A stretch of 54,123 bases of DNA. Source: Thiotrichales bacterium (GTDB lineage Bacteria > Pseudomonadota > Gammaproteobacteria > Beggiatoales > Beggiatoaceae). The DNA lies in NCBI GenBank assembly GCA_016745035.1, contig JADGDE010000007.1:175433-229555 (forward strand), in the 5' to 3' direction. Position 1 is the first letter of the stretch. Each line of letters opens with the position of its first letter. The notes beneath the pieces were generated by a model that had not been told where the DNA came from, made no database searches, and was given only the letters and a program-made list of their open reading frames with translations. Of this stretch, positions 9,552 to 18,286 are shown piece after piece. A program made the translations under genes and the position numbers.

Positions 9552-10400
9552 ATGAAATTGGTCATTATCAGTGGCTTATCGGGTGCAGGTAAAACCATTG
9601 CTTTGCAAAGCTTGGAGGATAGAGGCGCTTATTGTATTGATAATTTGCCCTTTACCTTGTTACCAGCTGTGATCGAGCAAATGCGTAATTTTGCCGACGA
9701 GTATGAGTATATTGCGTTGGGCGTAGATGCCCGTAATTTGGCTTTACAAGATATTTCATCCTTGCCAGCAACTTTAGCGGCGATGCAGATGGATTATGAG
9801 GTAGTATTTTTGACCGCCAGCGATACCTGTTTGATTCAGCGTTATCGAGAAACGCGGCGCAAGCATCCTTTTGCGAAAGCCGATAGAGATTTGAGTGAGG
9901 CGATTATTTACGAGCGCCAATTATTATCGGACTTGGTCGCTTTATCGACCATGCAAATTGACACCGGTCATTTAAGTATTTATGAGTTGCGTGAATTGAT
10001 CAGTTTGCGGGTCGGTTTTCAAGCAAAAAATGGGATTCCCTTGTTATTGCAATCGTTTGGCTTTAAGTATGGTATACCACAAGATGTTGATTTTGTTTTT
10101 GATGTCCGCTGTTTACCCAATCCTTACTGGCAACCCAATTTGCGTAGTTTCACAGGCTTGGATACCGAGGTGCAAGATTATTTGAGCACACAATCCAGCG
10201 TCGGCCCTTTATTAACACAATTACAACAGTTTTTAGATGTCTGGATTGCGGAATTTCAGCATGAGCAACGCAATTATTTAAGCATCGCTATCGGTTGTAC
10301 TGGTGGGCATCATCGGTCGGTGTTTGTGGTTTCGCAGTTAGAGCAATATTTTCGCACGCAGCAACGGGAATTATTGGTAAGACACCGAGAATTGTCATGA
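9552..10400 (+). CDS. rapZ: RapZ, RNase adapter / nucleotide-binding protein
   Basis: At 282 residues it is the usual family length. The Walker A motif GLSGAGKT sits at residues 8-15, and the conserved C-terminal block IAIGCTGGHHRSV is present. In E. coli RapZ binds the small RNAs GlmY/GlmZ and guides RNase E, tuning glucosamine-6-phosphate synthase. The ATG at 9552 fits the family N-terminus MKLVIISG; the frame is open further upstream to 9489 but that extension is not family-like. The stop overlaps the EIIA start (ATGA), so the two are translationally coupled. The usual upstream partners hprK or rpoN-hpf-ptsN are absent; about 200 bp without genes precede it. Confidence 0.95.
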   Translation: MKLVIISGLSGAGKTIALQSLEDRGAYCIDNLPFTLLPAVIEQMRNFADEYEYIALGVDARNLALQDISSLPATLAAMQMDYEVVFLTASDTCLIQRYRETRRKHPFAKADRDLSEAIIYERQLLSDLVALSTMQIDTGHLSIYELRELISLRVGFQAKNGIPLLLQSFGFKYGIPQDVDFVFDVRCLPNPYWQPNLRSFTGLDTEVQDYLSTQSSVGPLLTQLQQFLDVWIAEFQHEQRNYLSIAIGCTGGHHRSVFVVSQLEQYFRTQQRELLVRHRELS

Positions 10401-10813
10401 GTATTGCAATTTTATTGGTAACCCATGGTCAAATCGGACAATCTTTGTTAGAGACGGCACAATATATTTTGAAAAAGCCGATCAGTGTCCCGATCATGAA
10501 TATTGCAGTTACCGCAGAAGACATGAGCGTAGATGGCTTGGCCTTAAAGGTTCAGCAGCATTGCGATCAACTAAACCAAGGAGCAGGCGTTTTAGTGTTG
10601 ACTGACTTAGTCGGTGCAACACCATTCAATGGCGTTAAAACCTCAATAAAAAATCAGCTAGATTATCCTCTCAAAACCATCACCGGACTGAATTTAGGTA
10701 TGCTGTTAAAAGCTGTCAGTGAAATCAGTTTACATAGACAATTGGATTTGAATGATAATTTGGTGATACAAATACAAGAAGGGGGACGGCGAAGTATCAT
10801 TGTGCCAGTATAA
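10397..10813 (+). CDS. PTS EIIA component, mannose family
   Basis: A 138-residue cytosolic phosphocarrier of the EIIA-Man fold. The phosphorylatable histidine is His10 in ILLVTHGQIG, and the LVLTDLVGATPFN block is typical of the family. It starts at the ATG overlapping the rapZ stop and ends three bases before ptsH, so all four genes form one transcript. No EIIB or EIIC genes follow, so this is a regulatory rather than sugar-transporting PTS, as known for other proteobacteria with a rapZ-EIIA-HPr-EI order. Its phosphorylation target in this organism is unknown. Confidence 0.9.
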   Translation: MSIAILLVTHGQIGQSLLETAQYILKKPISVPIMNIAVTAEDMSVDGLALKVQQHCDQLNQGAGVLVLTDLVGATPFNGVKTSIKNQLDYPLKTITGLNLGMLLKAVSEISLHRQLDLNDNLVIQIQEGGRRSIIVPV

Positions 10814-10816
10814 ATT

Positions 10817-11086
10817 ATGTTAGAAAAAGAGGTCATTATCGTTAATAAACTGGGTTTACACGCAAGGGCTGCGGCGCAGCTGGTTCAACTTGCCGCCCAG
10901 TTTGAGGCCCATATCGAAGTGCATCAAGAGGCACATTCTGTCAATGCCAAAAGCATTATGGGTTTACTGCTTTTAGCCGCAGGCAAGGGGACAAATTTGC
11001 GTTTATCTGCCGAGGGTTCAGATCAAGAAGCCGCACTCAGCGCTTTAGTTGACTTATTCCAATCGGGTTTTGGGGAGAGTGAATGA
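10817..11086 (+). CDS. ptsH: HPr phosphocarrier protein
   Basis: 89 residues. His15 in NKLGLHARAAA is the EI/PEP phosphorylation site, and Ser46 in NAKSIMGLL is the site used by HPr kinase where that enzyme exists. It passes phosphate from EI to the EIIA upstream. Retention of a perfect Ser46 context suggests regulation by an HPr kinase, but hprK is not in this window. The end overlaps the ptsI start by four bases. Confidence 0.95.
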   Translation: MLEKEVIIVNKLGLHARAAAQLVQLAAQFEAHIEVHQEAHSVNAKSIMGLLLLAAGKGTNLRLSAEGSDQEAALSALVDLFQSGFGESE

Positions 11087-12813
11087 GTTTTAGTCTGCAC
11101 GGTTTAGGTATATCGCAGGGGATTGCTATTGGCACGATTTGCCTATTGCGCCCGCAACTGCGTATCCCACAATATAATATCCGTGCCGACCAAGTGACGG
11201 ACGAATGCGCCCGTTTTAATGTCGCTTTGCAATTAGCTCAGCAACATCTCAAAGCCTTTCGATCTGAAATCCCTTTAATTTATCCCGATAATTCTGAGCA
11301 ATTAGAAATTGCCTCTTTTATCGATCCACATTTGTTGATGCTCGAAGACAGTATGTTGACGCAAACGCCGTTGGAAATCATCGAAAGCCAATTATGTAAT
11401 GCCGAATGGGCACTTAAACAGCAACGGGATAAATTGGTCAGCGTTTTTGATGCGATGGACAATGCGTATTTGCGTGAGCGCAAGCAAGATGTCGAACAGG
11501 TGGTCGATCGGGTGCAACGTTGTTTAGTCGGGGAGTTCAACGATTATAGTGATATGGCTTTGGTTCCCAACGGGATTGTTTTTGCCGATGATTTAAGCCC
11601 TGAAGACACGTCTTTGATGCCAAAACAGCATATTCATGCGTTTTTGACTAAACGTGGTGGGATTAATTCGCACACGGCGATTATTGCTCGGGGTTTAGGG
11701 ATTCCGGCCATCAGTGGTTTACATCAAGCACAGAACTATTTGCGCCACGGCGATCACATCATTGTGGATGCTTATCAAGGCACGGTGTTGGTCGATCCTG
11801 ATCGTAAAAGCCTGCAATACTATCAAAATTTACAAACGCGCTTGCGGCAAAAACGCCGGGCTTTAAGTAAGCTCAAAGAAGCGCCTTGTATTAGTCAAGA
11901 TGGGATCAAAATCGATTTACAAGCCAATATGGAATTCAGTGAAGAAATTCCGGTGCTCAAGCGCCACGGGGCGAAGCACATTGGTTTATATCGTACCGAA
12001 TTTTTGTTTATGCACCGCGACACCATGCCTGATGAGGACTATCAATATCGCGCTTATGCTAAGGTATTAAAGTCCTTTCCTGATGGCGTGGTAACCATTC
12101 GTACCTTGGATTTTGGTGTCGATAAACAGCCGGGCTATGATGAAGACAGCAGTGACTCAGCGCTAGGCTTGCGGGCAATTCGTTTGTGTTTGAAAAAACC
12201 CGATTTACTTAAGCCCCAATTGCGCGCCATCTTACGCGCCTCGGTTTTTGGTCAAGCACGGGTCTTGTTTCCCATGCTGACCAATGTGCAAGAATTATTG
12301 CAAGCCAAGCAACTTTGGCAAGATGCACAACAAGAGTTGAGCGATGAGGGCATTGATTATTGCCCAGACATTCCCATCGGCGGTATGATCGAAGTGCCCT
12401 CGATGGCGCTGTGCTTGGATTTATTCTCACCCCATGTCGATTTTTTCTCGATTGGAACCAATGATTTAATTCAATACACCCTCGCCATTGATCGTAACGA
12501 TGATCAAGTCGGGCACTTGTATGACCCTCTACACCCAGCCGTGTTACGTTTACTCAAAACCATTATTGATGATGCTCAAACTTGGCAACGCCCTGTGAGT
12601 CTTTGTGGCGAAATGGGCGGCGATAGTGCTTATGTGCGTTTGCTATTGGCTTTGGGTTTACGGCGCTTTAGTGTCAATCCTGAGGCGCTTTTGGAAGTGA
12701 AGCAAATTATTATAAATACTGACATTGCTAGCTTATCCAGTATAATGAGTCAGCTTTTATCCGCTAGCACGCGTAGGGCGATGAATGAACTGCTGGCATT
12801 AATGAACCAATAA
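11083..12813 (+). CDS. ptsI: Phosphoenolpyruvate-protein phosphotransferase (EI)
   Basis: 576 residues, full length. The phospho-histidine is His197 in GGINSHTAIIARGLG; the PEP-binding domain has SIGTNDLIQYTLAIDR and the proton-donor cysteine in SLCGEMGGD. EI autophosphorylates on PEP and charges HPr. It is the last gene of the rapZ-EIIA-ptsH-ptsI run and starts in a four-base ATGA overlap with ptsH. With no permease in the block, it probably feeds a signalling chain reporting the PEP/pyruvate state. Confidence 0.96.
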   Translation: MSFSLHGLGISQGIAIGTICLLRPQLRIPQYNIRADQVTDECARFNVALQLAQQHLKAFRSEIPLIYPDNSEQLEIASFIDPHLLMLEDSMLTQTPLEIIESQLCNAEWALKQQRDKLVSVFDAMDNAYLRERKQDVEQVVDRVQRCLVGEFNDYSDMALVPNGIVFADDLSPEDTSLMPKQHIHAFLTKRGGINSHTAIIARGLGIPAISGLHQAQNYLRHGDHIIVDAYQGTVLVDPDRKSLQYYQNLQTRLRQKRRALSKLKEAPCISQDGIKIDLQANMEFSEEIPVLKRHGAKHIGLYRTEFLFMHRDTMPDEDYQYRAYAKVLKSFPDGVVTIRTLDFGVDKQPGYDEDSSDSALGLRAIRLCLKKPDLLKPQLRAILRASVFGQARVLFPMLTNVQELLQAKQLWQDAQQELSDEGIDYCPDIPIGGMIEVPSMALCLDLFSPHVDFFSIGTNDLIQYTLAIDRNDDQVGHLYDPLHPAVLRLLKTIIDDAQTWQRPVSLCGEMGGDSAYVRLLLALGLRRFSVNPEALLEVKQIIINTDIASLSSIMSQLLSASTRRAMNELLALMNQ

Positions 12814-12833
12814 ACTGTTATAGCTCGATACCG

Positions 12834-13913
12834 ATGCCTATTTATACTTTAGATCCACTCACCGATCCACGTTGGGAACCTTTTCTTGATTTGCATCCGC
12901 AAGCGAGTTTATTTCACAGCAAAGCTTGGTTGCAAGCCTTATACGATACCTATGGCTATCAGCCCTCGGCACAAACAGAAGCCGCTCCAGAACAGCCACT
13001 CCAAAACGCCCTGCTCAGTTGTCGGGTGAAAAGTTGGCTTACCGGGCAACGCAGTGTTGCCACGCCTTTTTCTGATTTTTGTGACCCCTTGGTCACAGGT
13101 CATAAAGAAGTCCAAGGCCTATTAAGTGCGGCTAGCCAAAGCAGTATTCAAGCTAAAGATCAATATTTTGAATTGCGTACCACTCAAAATTGGGTGTTAC
13201 CGGCCTTATTTGGCAATACGGCGGTGTATTTTTGGCATCGACTCGACTTATCGCCTTCGATTGATGCGCTTTATCAAAATTTTCATAAAAACCATGTCAA
13301 ACGCAAAATTCGCCGCGCAGAAAAAGAAGGTTTGCGCTATGAAGTCGGTTCAAGTAAAGCCTTATTGAAACAGTTTTATGATTTGTTTTTATTCAATCGT
13401 CGCAAACATAAAGTACCCCCCCAACCGTTTGAATGGTTTGAAAATTTGTTAAAACAGTTTCAAGAGCAAATGCAAATTCATATCGCTTATCATCAAGAGC
13501 AGCCCATTGCCGCGATTATTACCTTTAATTATGGCGATGTCTGTTACTATAAGTACGGCAGTTCTGACCCGGCTTATACCAGCATGGGCAGCAACGCCCT
13601 GTTGTTTTGGCAAGCGATCCAAGCGGCAAAACAAGCCAATTTACAAGGCTTTGATATGGGGCGTAGCGATATTAACCCCGCTGGCTTTAATTTGGCTAAA
13701 TTCAAGGAAAACTGGGGAGCCAAGCGTCAAGCGGTGCATTATTGGCGCTCAGACGTACAAACAACAGCTCATGAGCCGCCATTAACTTTACCAGAGGAGG
13801 CGCAGATTGAACCCGAATCAAGGCTGCGCCGCTTTGCCCATGCACTGGTCGCCCGCTTACCGAATAAACTCTTGGTACTCAGTGGCAGATTGTTATACCG
13901 CCATATGGGTTAA
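12834..13913 (+). CDS. FemAB-like / BioF2-like acetyltransferase domain protein
   Basis: 359 residues, cytosolic. The region from about 110 to 310 has the GNAT-like FemAB fold: KNHVKRKIRRAEKEG, a central YYKYGSSDPAYTSMGSNALLFW, and GFDMGRSDINPAGFNLAKFKENWGA near the end, characteristic of the acetyltransferase-6 and XrtA-associated FemAB groups. Relatives transfer aminoacyl or acyl groups during cell-wall or exopolysaccharide building. It is followed by a polysaccharide deacetylase 67 bp downstream, which supports an envelope or glycan role. It starts 20 bp after ptsI and may be read through from it. The substrate cannot be told. Confidence 0.8.
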   Translation: MPIYTLDPLTDPRWEPFLDLHPQASLFHSKAWLQALYDTYGYQPSAQTEAAPEQPLQNALLSCRVKSWLTGQRSVATPFSDFCDPLVTGHKEVQGLLSAASQSSIQAKDQYFELRTTQNWVLPALFGNTAVYFWHRLDLSPSIDALYQNFHKNHVKRKIRRAEKEGLRYEVGSSKALLKQFYDLFLFNRRKHKVPPQPFEWFENLLKQFQEQMQIHIAYHQEQPIAAIITFNYGDVCYYKYGSSDPAYTSMGSNALLFWQAIQAAKQANLQGFDMGRSDINPAGFNLAKFKENWGAKRQAVHYWRSDVQTTAHEPPLTLPEEAQIEPESRLRRFAHALVARLPNKLLVLSGRLLYRHMG

Positions 13914-13980
13914 GGCAAAACAATAACAATAAACGGCCATGCCGCGTCTTCACAGATGATCTGACTATACGAATGAAAAT

Positions 13981-15336
13981 ATGAAACAAGCCTTTGTCGA
14001 CTATTACCAATGCCCCAGTGAATTGGTGGATTTTCAAACCATTACCCCTTTACAACAACAAACTGGGTATTTTAACTTGGGAGACGCAGGGCTTTATTTT
14101 GGGCAACACAACCATCAACAAGTGGTGCATAACGCCCATCAAGACAGTCCTAATTTATTGCTCGATTGTCAAATGACACCAGAAGGGCATTGTTTGCTGC
14201 CCTTTAATCCCAGTGAAGTCGCCGAAAACTTAAGACTAGAACGCTATGTCTCCGCCGCCCACGCCAATGTGCTTAAGCGGATTTTTTCATACACGGCTAG
14301 ACAAACTTATTACGCCATTCGTCCTTATATGCCCGTGAATATCCGCAAATATTTACAGAGAAGGGCACTACACGGCTGGGATAAAATCCCTTTTCCCCAC
14401 TGGCCGGTGGATACCAGTATTGAACAAATGATGCATAAACTCTTGTATCTCAATGCCCAAGTTCACCCCAAAGGTTTGCCCTTTATTTGGTTTTGGCCCA
14501 AGGGCTATCAAGGTGCAGTGATTATCAGTCATGATGTCGAAACCGCCACCGGGCGAGATTTTTGCCCAAAACTAATGGATATGACCGAAGCACATGAGTT
14601 TCGTTCCTCATTTCAGTTTATTCCTGAAAAACGCTATGAACGTGATGATAAATTACTCAACCAAATTCGCAAACGTGGTTTTGAAGTCAATTTACATGGG
14701 CTGAATCATGACGGACATTTATTTGACAATTACCAAGAATTTTATAAACGTGCGCAAAAAATTAATGAACATGCCCGCTCTTATCAAGCTGAGGGCTTCC
14801 GTTCACCTGTCATGTACCGCAATCCCGATTGGTTTAAAGAATTAGACTTCTCTTACGATATGTCGATGCCCAATGTCGCCCATCTTGATCCACAACGCGG
14901 CGGCTGTTGTACGGTGATGCCTTACTTTATTGACCATATCGTCGAGTTACCCTTAACCACCACGCAAGACTATCCCTTATTTAATATTTTACAGCGTTAC
15001 AATTTAGAATTATGGAAGCAACAATGCCAAGAAATTTTAAAACACCACGGATTGATTAGCATGTTAATTCATCCTGATTATGTGATTGAATCGCGCACCC
15101 GTGCCGTTTATGAAACCCTGCTTGCCTATTTATCGAAACTCGCGGACACTGAAAACCTCTGGCGTGCCTTACCTAAAGAAGTAGCGCACTGGTGGCGACA
15201 ACGCAGCCGTATGCGTTTGTATCAAGATCAAGAAGGCGCATGGAAAATTCGCGGCGAAGGAGCTGAAAATGCCCGTGTTGCGTTTGCTCGGGTGGAAGAT
15301 CAACACATTGTTTATGACTTGGTTGATCCGGCATAA
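13981..15336 (+). CDS. Polysaccharide deacetylase family protein (NodB-like)
   Basis: 451 residues with no evident signal peptide. A NodB-type domain begins near residue 178: VIISHDVETATGRDF carries the metal-binding Asp pair, VNLHGLNHDGH the His motif, and AEGFRSPVMYRNPDW the catalytic Arg/Pro block; SMLIHPDYVIE closes the active site. The N-terminal 170 residues are of unknown type. Such proteins remove N-acetyl groups from glycans. It sits after the FemAB-like gene, as in some exopolysaccharide or exosortase clusters, though no other glycan gene is present. Cytosolic location would be unusual for this family. Confidence 0.85.
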   Translation: MKQAFVDYYQCPSELVDFQTITPLQQQTGYFNLGDAGLYFGQHNHQQVVHNAHQDSPNLLLDCQMTPEGHCLLPFNPSEVAENLRLERYVSAAHANVLKRIFSYTARQTYYAIRPYMPVNIRKYLQRRALHGWDKIPFPHWPVDTSIEQMMHKLLYLNAQVHPKGLPFIWFWPKGYQGAVIISHDVETATGRDFCPKLMDMTEAHEFRSSFQFIPEKRYERDDKLLNQIRKRGFEVNLHGLNHDGHLFDNYQEFYKRAQKINEHARSYQAEGFRSPVMYRNPDWFKELDFSYDMSMPNVAHLDPQRGGCCTVMPYFIDHIVELPLTTTQDYPLFNILQRYNLELWKQQCQEILKHHGLISMLIHPDYVIESRTRAVYETLLAYLSKLADTENLWRALPKEVAHWWRQRSRMRLYQDQEGAWKIRGEGAENARVAFARVEDQHIVYDLVDPA

Positions 15337-15378
15337 TGGATTTTACAGATAACAACATGATGGATTAAGGGGAGCTTA

Positions 15379-16509
15379 ATGAAACATACGACCATTTTAG
15401 GTTCAGGTTTTGCGGCACTCAATGCCGTACGGGTGTTACGCAAACAAGGGTATCAAGGGCGTATCAGCCTTATCGCCCCTAAAGCTGAATTATTTTATTA
15501 TCCCAGTCTGATTTGGGTACCTGCGGGCTTACGCCAAGAAAGCGATTTAACCGTACCTTTGACTAACTTTTTCAAACGTCACCAAGTCGATTTTCAAGCC
15601 GGACGGGTGATTGGCATTGATAGCCATCAAAAACAAATCCAAACCGATGATGGCAGCAGTTATAGCTATGGCAAACTAATTATTGCCAGCGGTGGGCGCT
15701 ATATCAAAAAACTCCCCGGTATCGAAAACAGCTATTTACCTTGTGAGGGCTATGCGCCAACCCAAGCCTACAGCGAAAAGCTCGCTAATCTCAAAGGCGG
15801 CAATTTGTGCTTTGGTTTCTCCGGCAACCCAAAAGAACCCAGCGCCATGCGCGGCGGACCGATTTTTGAATTTCTCTTTGGCATCGATACCTTGCTACGG
15901 CAACAAAATCGCCGCGATAAGTTTACCCTGACTTTCTTTAGCCCAGCCCCAAAACCTGGCGCACGCATGGGTGGCAAAGCCGTCGAGCGTCTACTGGCAG
16001 AAATGAAAAAGCGTGATATTAACTATCACCTTGGGCATAAATTGAAAAAAATGACCGAAACGGAAGTGATTACCGAAGACTCAACATTACCCAGTGATTT
16101 AACCTTATTTATGCCCGGCATGACCGGTCCCGACTGGCTGCGCAACAGCGACTTGCCCGTGAGCGAAGGCGGCTTTATTCAAGCGGATAAATATTGCCAA
16201 GTCCCTGGCTGTAATGATGTCTATGTCGCCGGTGACGCAGGCAGTTTTCCAGGCCCTGACTGGCTGCCCAAACAAGCGCATATGGCTGATTTACAGGCAG
16301 AAGCTGCGGCGAAAAATTTAGTTGCCAACTGTAATAACCAAGCCGCCTCACATATTTTCCGCGTCGAGTTAATTTGCATAGTCGATAGCCTTACCACCGG
16401 GATGTTGGTATACCGGGATCAAAAACGCAGTTTGCAACTCAAAGGCAAACCATTCCAATGGGCAAAGCGTTTGTTTGAATGGCGATATTTACTGCCTTTC
16501 CGTCGCTAA
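15379..16509 (+). CDS. SQR/FCC-like FAD-dependent pyridine nucleotide-disulfide oxidoreductase
   Basis: 376 residues beginning TILGSGFAALNAVRVLRKQG, a Rossmann FAD-binding motif; the second FAD motif is VYVAGDAGSFPGPDWLPKQAHMA. The overall plan matches sulfide:quinone oxidoreductases and flavocytochrome c flavoproteins. Several cysteines are present (Cys in YLPCEGY, KYCQVPGC, ELICIVDS), but I cannot assign the classical SQR triad with certainty. The start follows a strong GGGGAG ribosome site. The stop overlaps the coaBC ATG (TAATG), so the two are cotranslated. Sulfide oxidation at the membrane is likely; a NADH dehydrogenase-like role is the alternative. Confidence 0.8.
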   Translation: MKHTTILGSGFAALNAVRVLRKQGYQGRISLIAPKAELFYYPSLIWVPAGLRQESDLTVPLTNFFKRHQVDFQAGRVIGIDSHQKQIQTDDGSSYSYGKLIIASGGRYIKKLPGIENSYLPCEGYAPTQAYSEKLANLKGGNLCFGFSGNPKEPSAMRGGPIFEFLFGIDTLLRQQNRRDKFTLTFFSPAPKPGARMGGKAVERLLAEMKKRDINYHLGHKLKKMTETEVITEDSTLPSDLTLFMPGMTGPDWLRNSDLPVSEGGFIQADKYCQVPGCNDVYVAGDAGSFPGPDWLPKQAHMADLQAEAAAKNLVANCNNQAASHIFRVELICIVDSLTTGMLVYRDQKRSLQLKGKPFQWAKRLFEWRYLLPFRR

Positions 16510-17726
16510 TGCAAATTGTTGTCGGGGTTAGCGGCGGCATTGCCGCTTACAAGTCCGCCGAACTGGTGCGGCAATTGCGCAAAGCCGAGCATGATGTGCG
16601 CGTGGTGATGACCGAGGGCGCACAAGCTTTCATCACCCCGCTGACTTTGCAAAACCTCTCAGGACATCCGGTGCAAACCGAGTTACTCGACAGCGACAAC
16701 GAAGCCTTATTTAGCCATATCGAATTGGCGCGCTGGGCCGAACTAATCCTCATCGCCCCAGCAACCGCGCATGTGATGGCTAAACTAGCTCACGGTTTTG
16801 CCGATGATTTACTCAGCACCCTCTGTCTTGCCAGTGAAGCAAAGTTAGCTCTTGCTCCAGCGATGAACCGCATCATGTGGCAAGCGCCAGCGAACCAAGC
16901 GAATATAGCGACTTTAAACCAACGTGGCGCGTTGATTCTAGGCCCTGCCAGTGGCGAACAAGCCTGCGGTGAACAAGGGCAAGGGCGTATGCTTGAGCCT
17001 GCGGATTTAGTCGAGGCAATCGAGCACAGACAATATCAACCTTTCAAAGGCTTAAAGCTGCTTATCAGTGCCGGGCCGACCCGCGAAGACATTGACCCCG
17101 TGCGCTATATCAGCAACCGCAGTTCAGGGAAAATGGGCTATGCTTTAGCACAAGTAGCCAGTCAGATGGGCGCACAAGTGAGCCTAGTCAGCGGCCCTGT
17201 GAGCTTGGCAACGCCGAGCGGGGTCAAGCGCATTGATGTCTATAGTGCCGCCGATATGTATAGCGCTTGTTTAAGCACCGCCCCTGAGCATGATATTTTT
17301 ATCAGCACCGCCGCTGTTGCCGATTATCGCCCAGCACATAGCGCCGCGCAAAAACTCAAAAAAGCGGGGGATAAACAACCCTTAGCACTGAATTTAAGTG
17401 AAAACCCCGATATTCTCGCCAGTGTCAGTGGTTTAGACAGCGAAAAACGCCCCTTTTGTGTTGGCTTTGCCGCCGAGACCGAAAAACTCGCAACCCATGC
17501 GCAAGCAAAACTAAAACGCAAACAGCTAGACATGATTGCCGCCAATGCCGTTGATAGGGCTGATATTGGTTTTGACAGTGATAGCAATGCCCTTAGCGTC
17601 TATTGGCAAGGGGGGATGCAAACGCTGGCAAAAGCACCCAAAACCACCATTGCTGCACAATTATTAGAATTGATTTATGTACGCTATCAAGCCCGCTTAA
17701 GCAGCAGCGATCATGCTCAGGTTTAG
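16509..17726 (+). CDS. coaBC: Bifunctional phosphopantothenoylcysteine decarboxylase/synthetase
   Basis: 405 residues, as in E. coli Dfp. The CoaC flavoprotein half starts QIVVGVSGGIAAYKSAELV and contains APAMNRIMW and the catalytic-cysteine motif ACGEQGQGRM; the CoaB half begins near residue 180 with ISAGPTREDIDPVRYISNRSSGKMG. It makes 4'-phosphopantetheine for coenzyme A. The start ATG at 16509 sits in the stop of the flavoprotein gene. The frequent partner dut does not follow; a repeat region does. Confidence 0.95.
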   Translation: MQIVVGVSGGIAAYKSAELVRQLRKAEHDVRVVMTEGAQAFITPLTLQNLSGHPVQTELLDSDNEALFSHIELARWAELILIAPATAHVMAKLAHGFADDLLSTLCLASEAKLALAPAMNRIMWQAPANQANIATLNQRGALILGPASGEQACGEQGQGRMLEPADLVEAIEHRQYQPFKGLKLLISAGPTREDIDPVRYISNRSSGKMGYALAQVASQMGAQVSLVSGPVSLATPSGVKRIDVYSAADMYSACLSTAPEHDIFISTAAVADYRPAHSAAQKLKKAGDKQPLALNLSENPDILASVSGLDSEKRPFCVGFAAETEKLATHAQAKLKRKQLDMIAANAVDRADIGFDSDSNALSVYWQGGMQTLAKAPKTTIAAQLLELIYVRYQARLSSSDHAQV

Positions 17727-17761
17727 TGTCTAGGCGAGGACTTTTTATGTCTTGGCAAATG

Positions 17762-17981
17762 CCCCTGTTTCTAGCCAAAATCCATTTAAAAGCCCCAACG
17801 GGGCGAGATTCATATAGCCTAGGGAAACGCCCTAGGTGATTGATATAAATATATTTTATCTCTGAAGGGGCGGTATAACTTTCGTATTTTTATCTCGCCC
17901 CTTCAGGGCTTACTCATCATTATTTCCCCCATTCTAGGGCGTTGCCCTAGGCTTTATGGATTACGCCCTTTCAGGGCTATC
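17762..17981. repeat. 220-bp multi-hairpin repeat, copy 1
   Basis: This unit recurs almost unchanged at 18027-18246, 265 bp downstream. It holds a chain of inverted repeats: GCCCC-AAC-GGGGC at 17792-17804, CCTAGGG/CCCTAGG at 17818-17836, CTGAAGGGGCG (17862-17872) paired with CGCCCCTTCAG (17896-17906), CTAGGGC-GTT-GCCCTAG at 17934-17950, and GCCCT-TTC-AGGGC at 17965-17977. The dense stems in both strands resemble dispersed palindromic repeats of REP/RAYT type. It lies directly after coaBC and before the converging TIR-CHAT gene, so it may also stop transcription from both sides. Confidence 0.85.
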
Positions 17982-18026
17982 GGTTTGTAATTGTTTTCTC
18001 CGTTTTGGGTCTAACTCGCGTTTTTC

Positions 18027-18246
18027 CCCCTGTTTCTAGCCAAAATCCATTTAAAAGCCCCAACGGGGCGAGATTCATATAGCCTAGGGTAACGCCCTAG
18101 GTGATTGATATAAATATATTTTAGCCCTGAAGGGGCGGTATAACTTTCGTATTTTTATCTCGCCCCTTCAGGGCTTAATCATCATTATTTTTCCTGTCCT
18201 AGGGCGTTGCCCTAGGCTTTATGGATTACGCCCTTTCAGGGCTATC
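18027..18246. repeat. 220-bp multi-hairpin repeat, copy 2
   Basis: Near-identical second copy of the 17762-17981 unit, in the same orientation, with 45 bp between the copies. It differs by only a few substitutions, some outside the stems (GGGTAACG instead of GGGAAACG in the second hairpin loop), and the third stem reads more fully (AGCCCTGAAGGGGCG). Both copies end GGGCTATC, after which the sequence diverges. The TIR-CHAT stop codon is 40 bp further on. Confidence 0.85.
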
Positions 18247-18286
18247 AACGCGCTTAATTGGGGATAAATTTTGCCGCTGGGTCTAA

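Noticed and set aside
17762..18246. Possible CRISPR-like array from the direct repeats
   Set aside because: There are only two 220-bp units with a 45-bp gap, and each unit is itself a chain of hairpins; no short regular repeats, spacers or cas genes are present.
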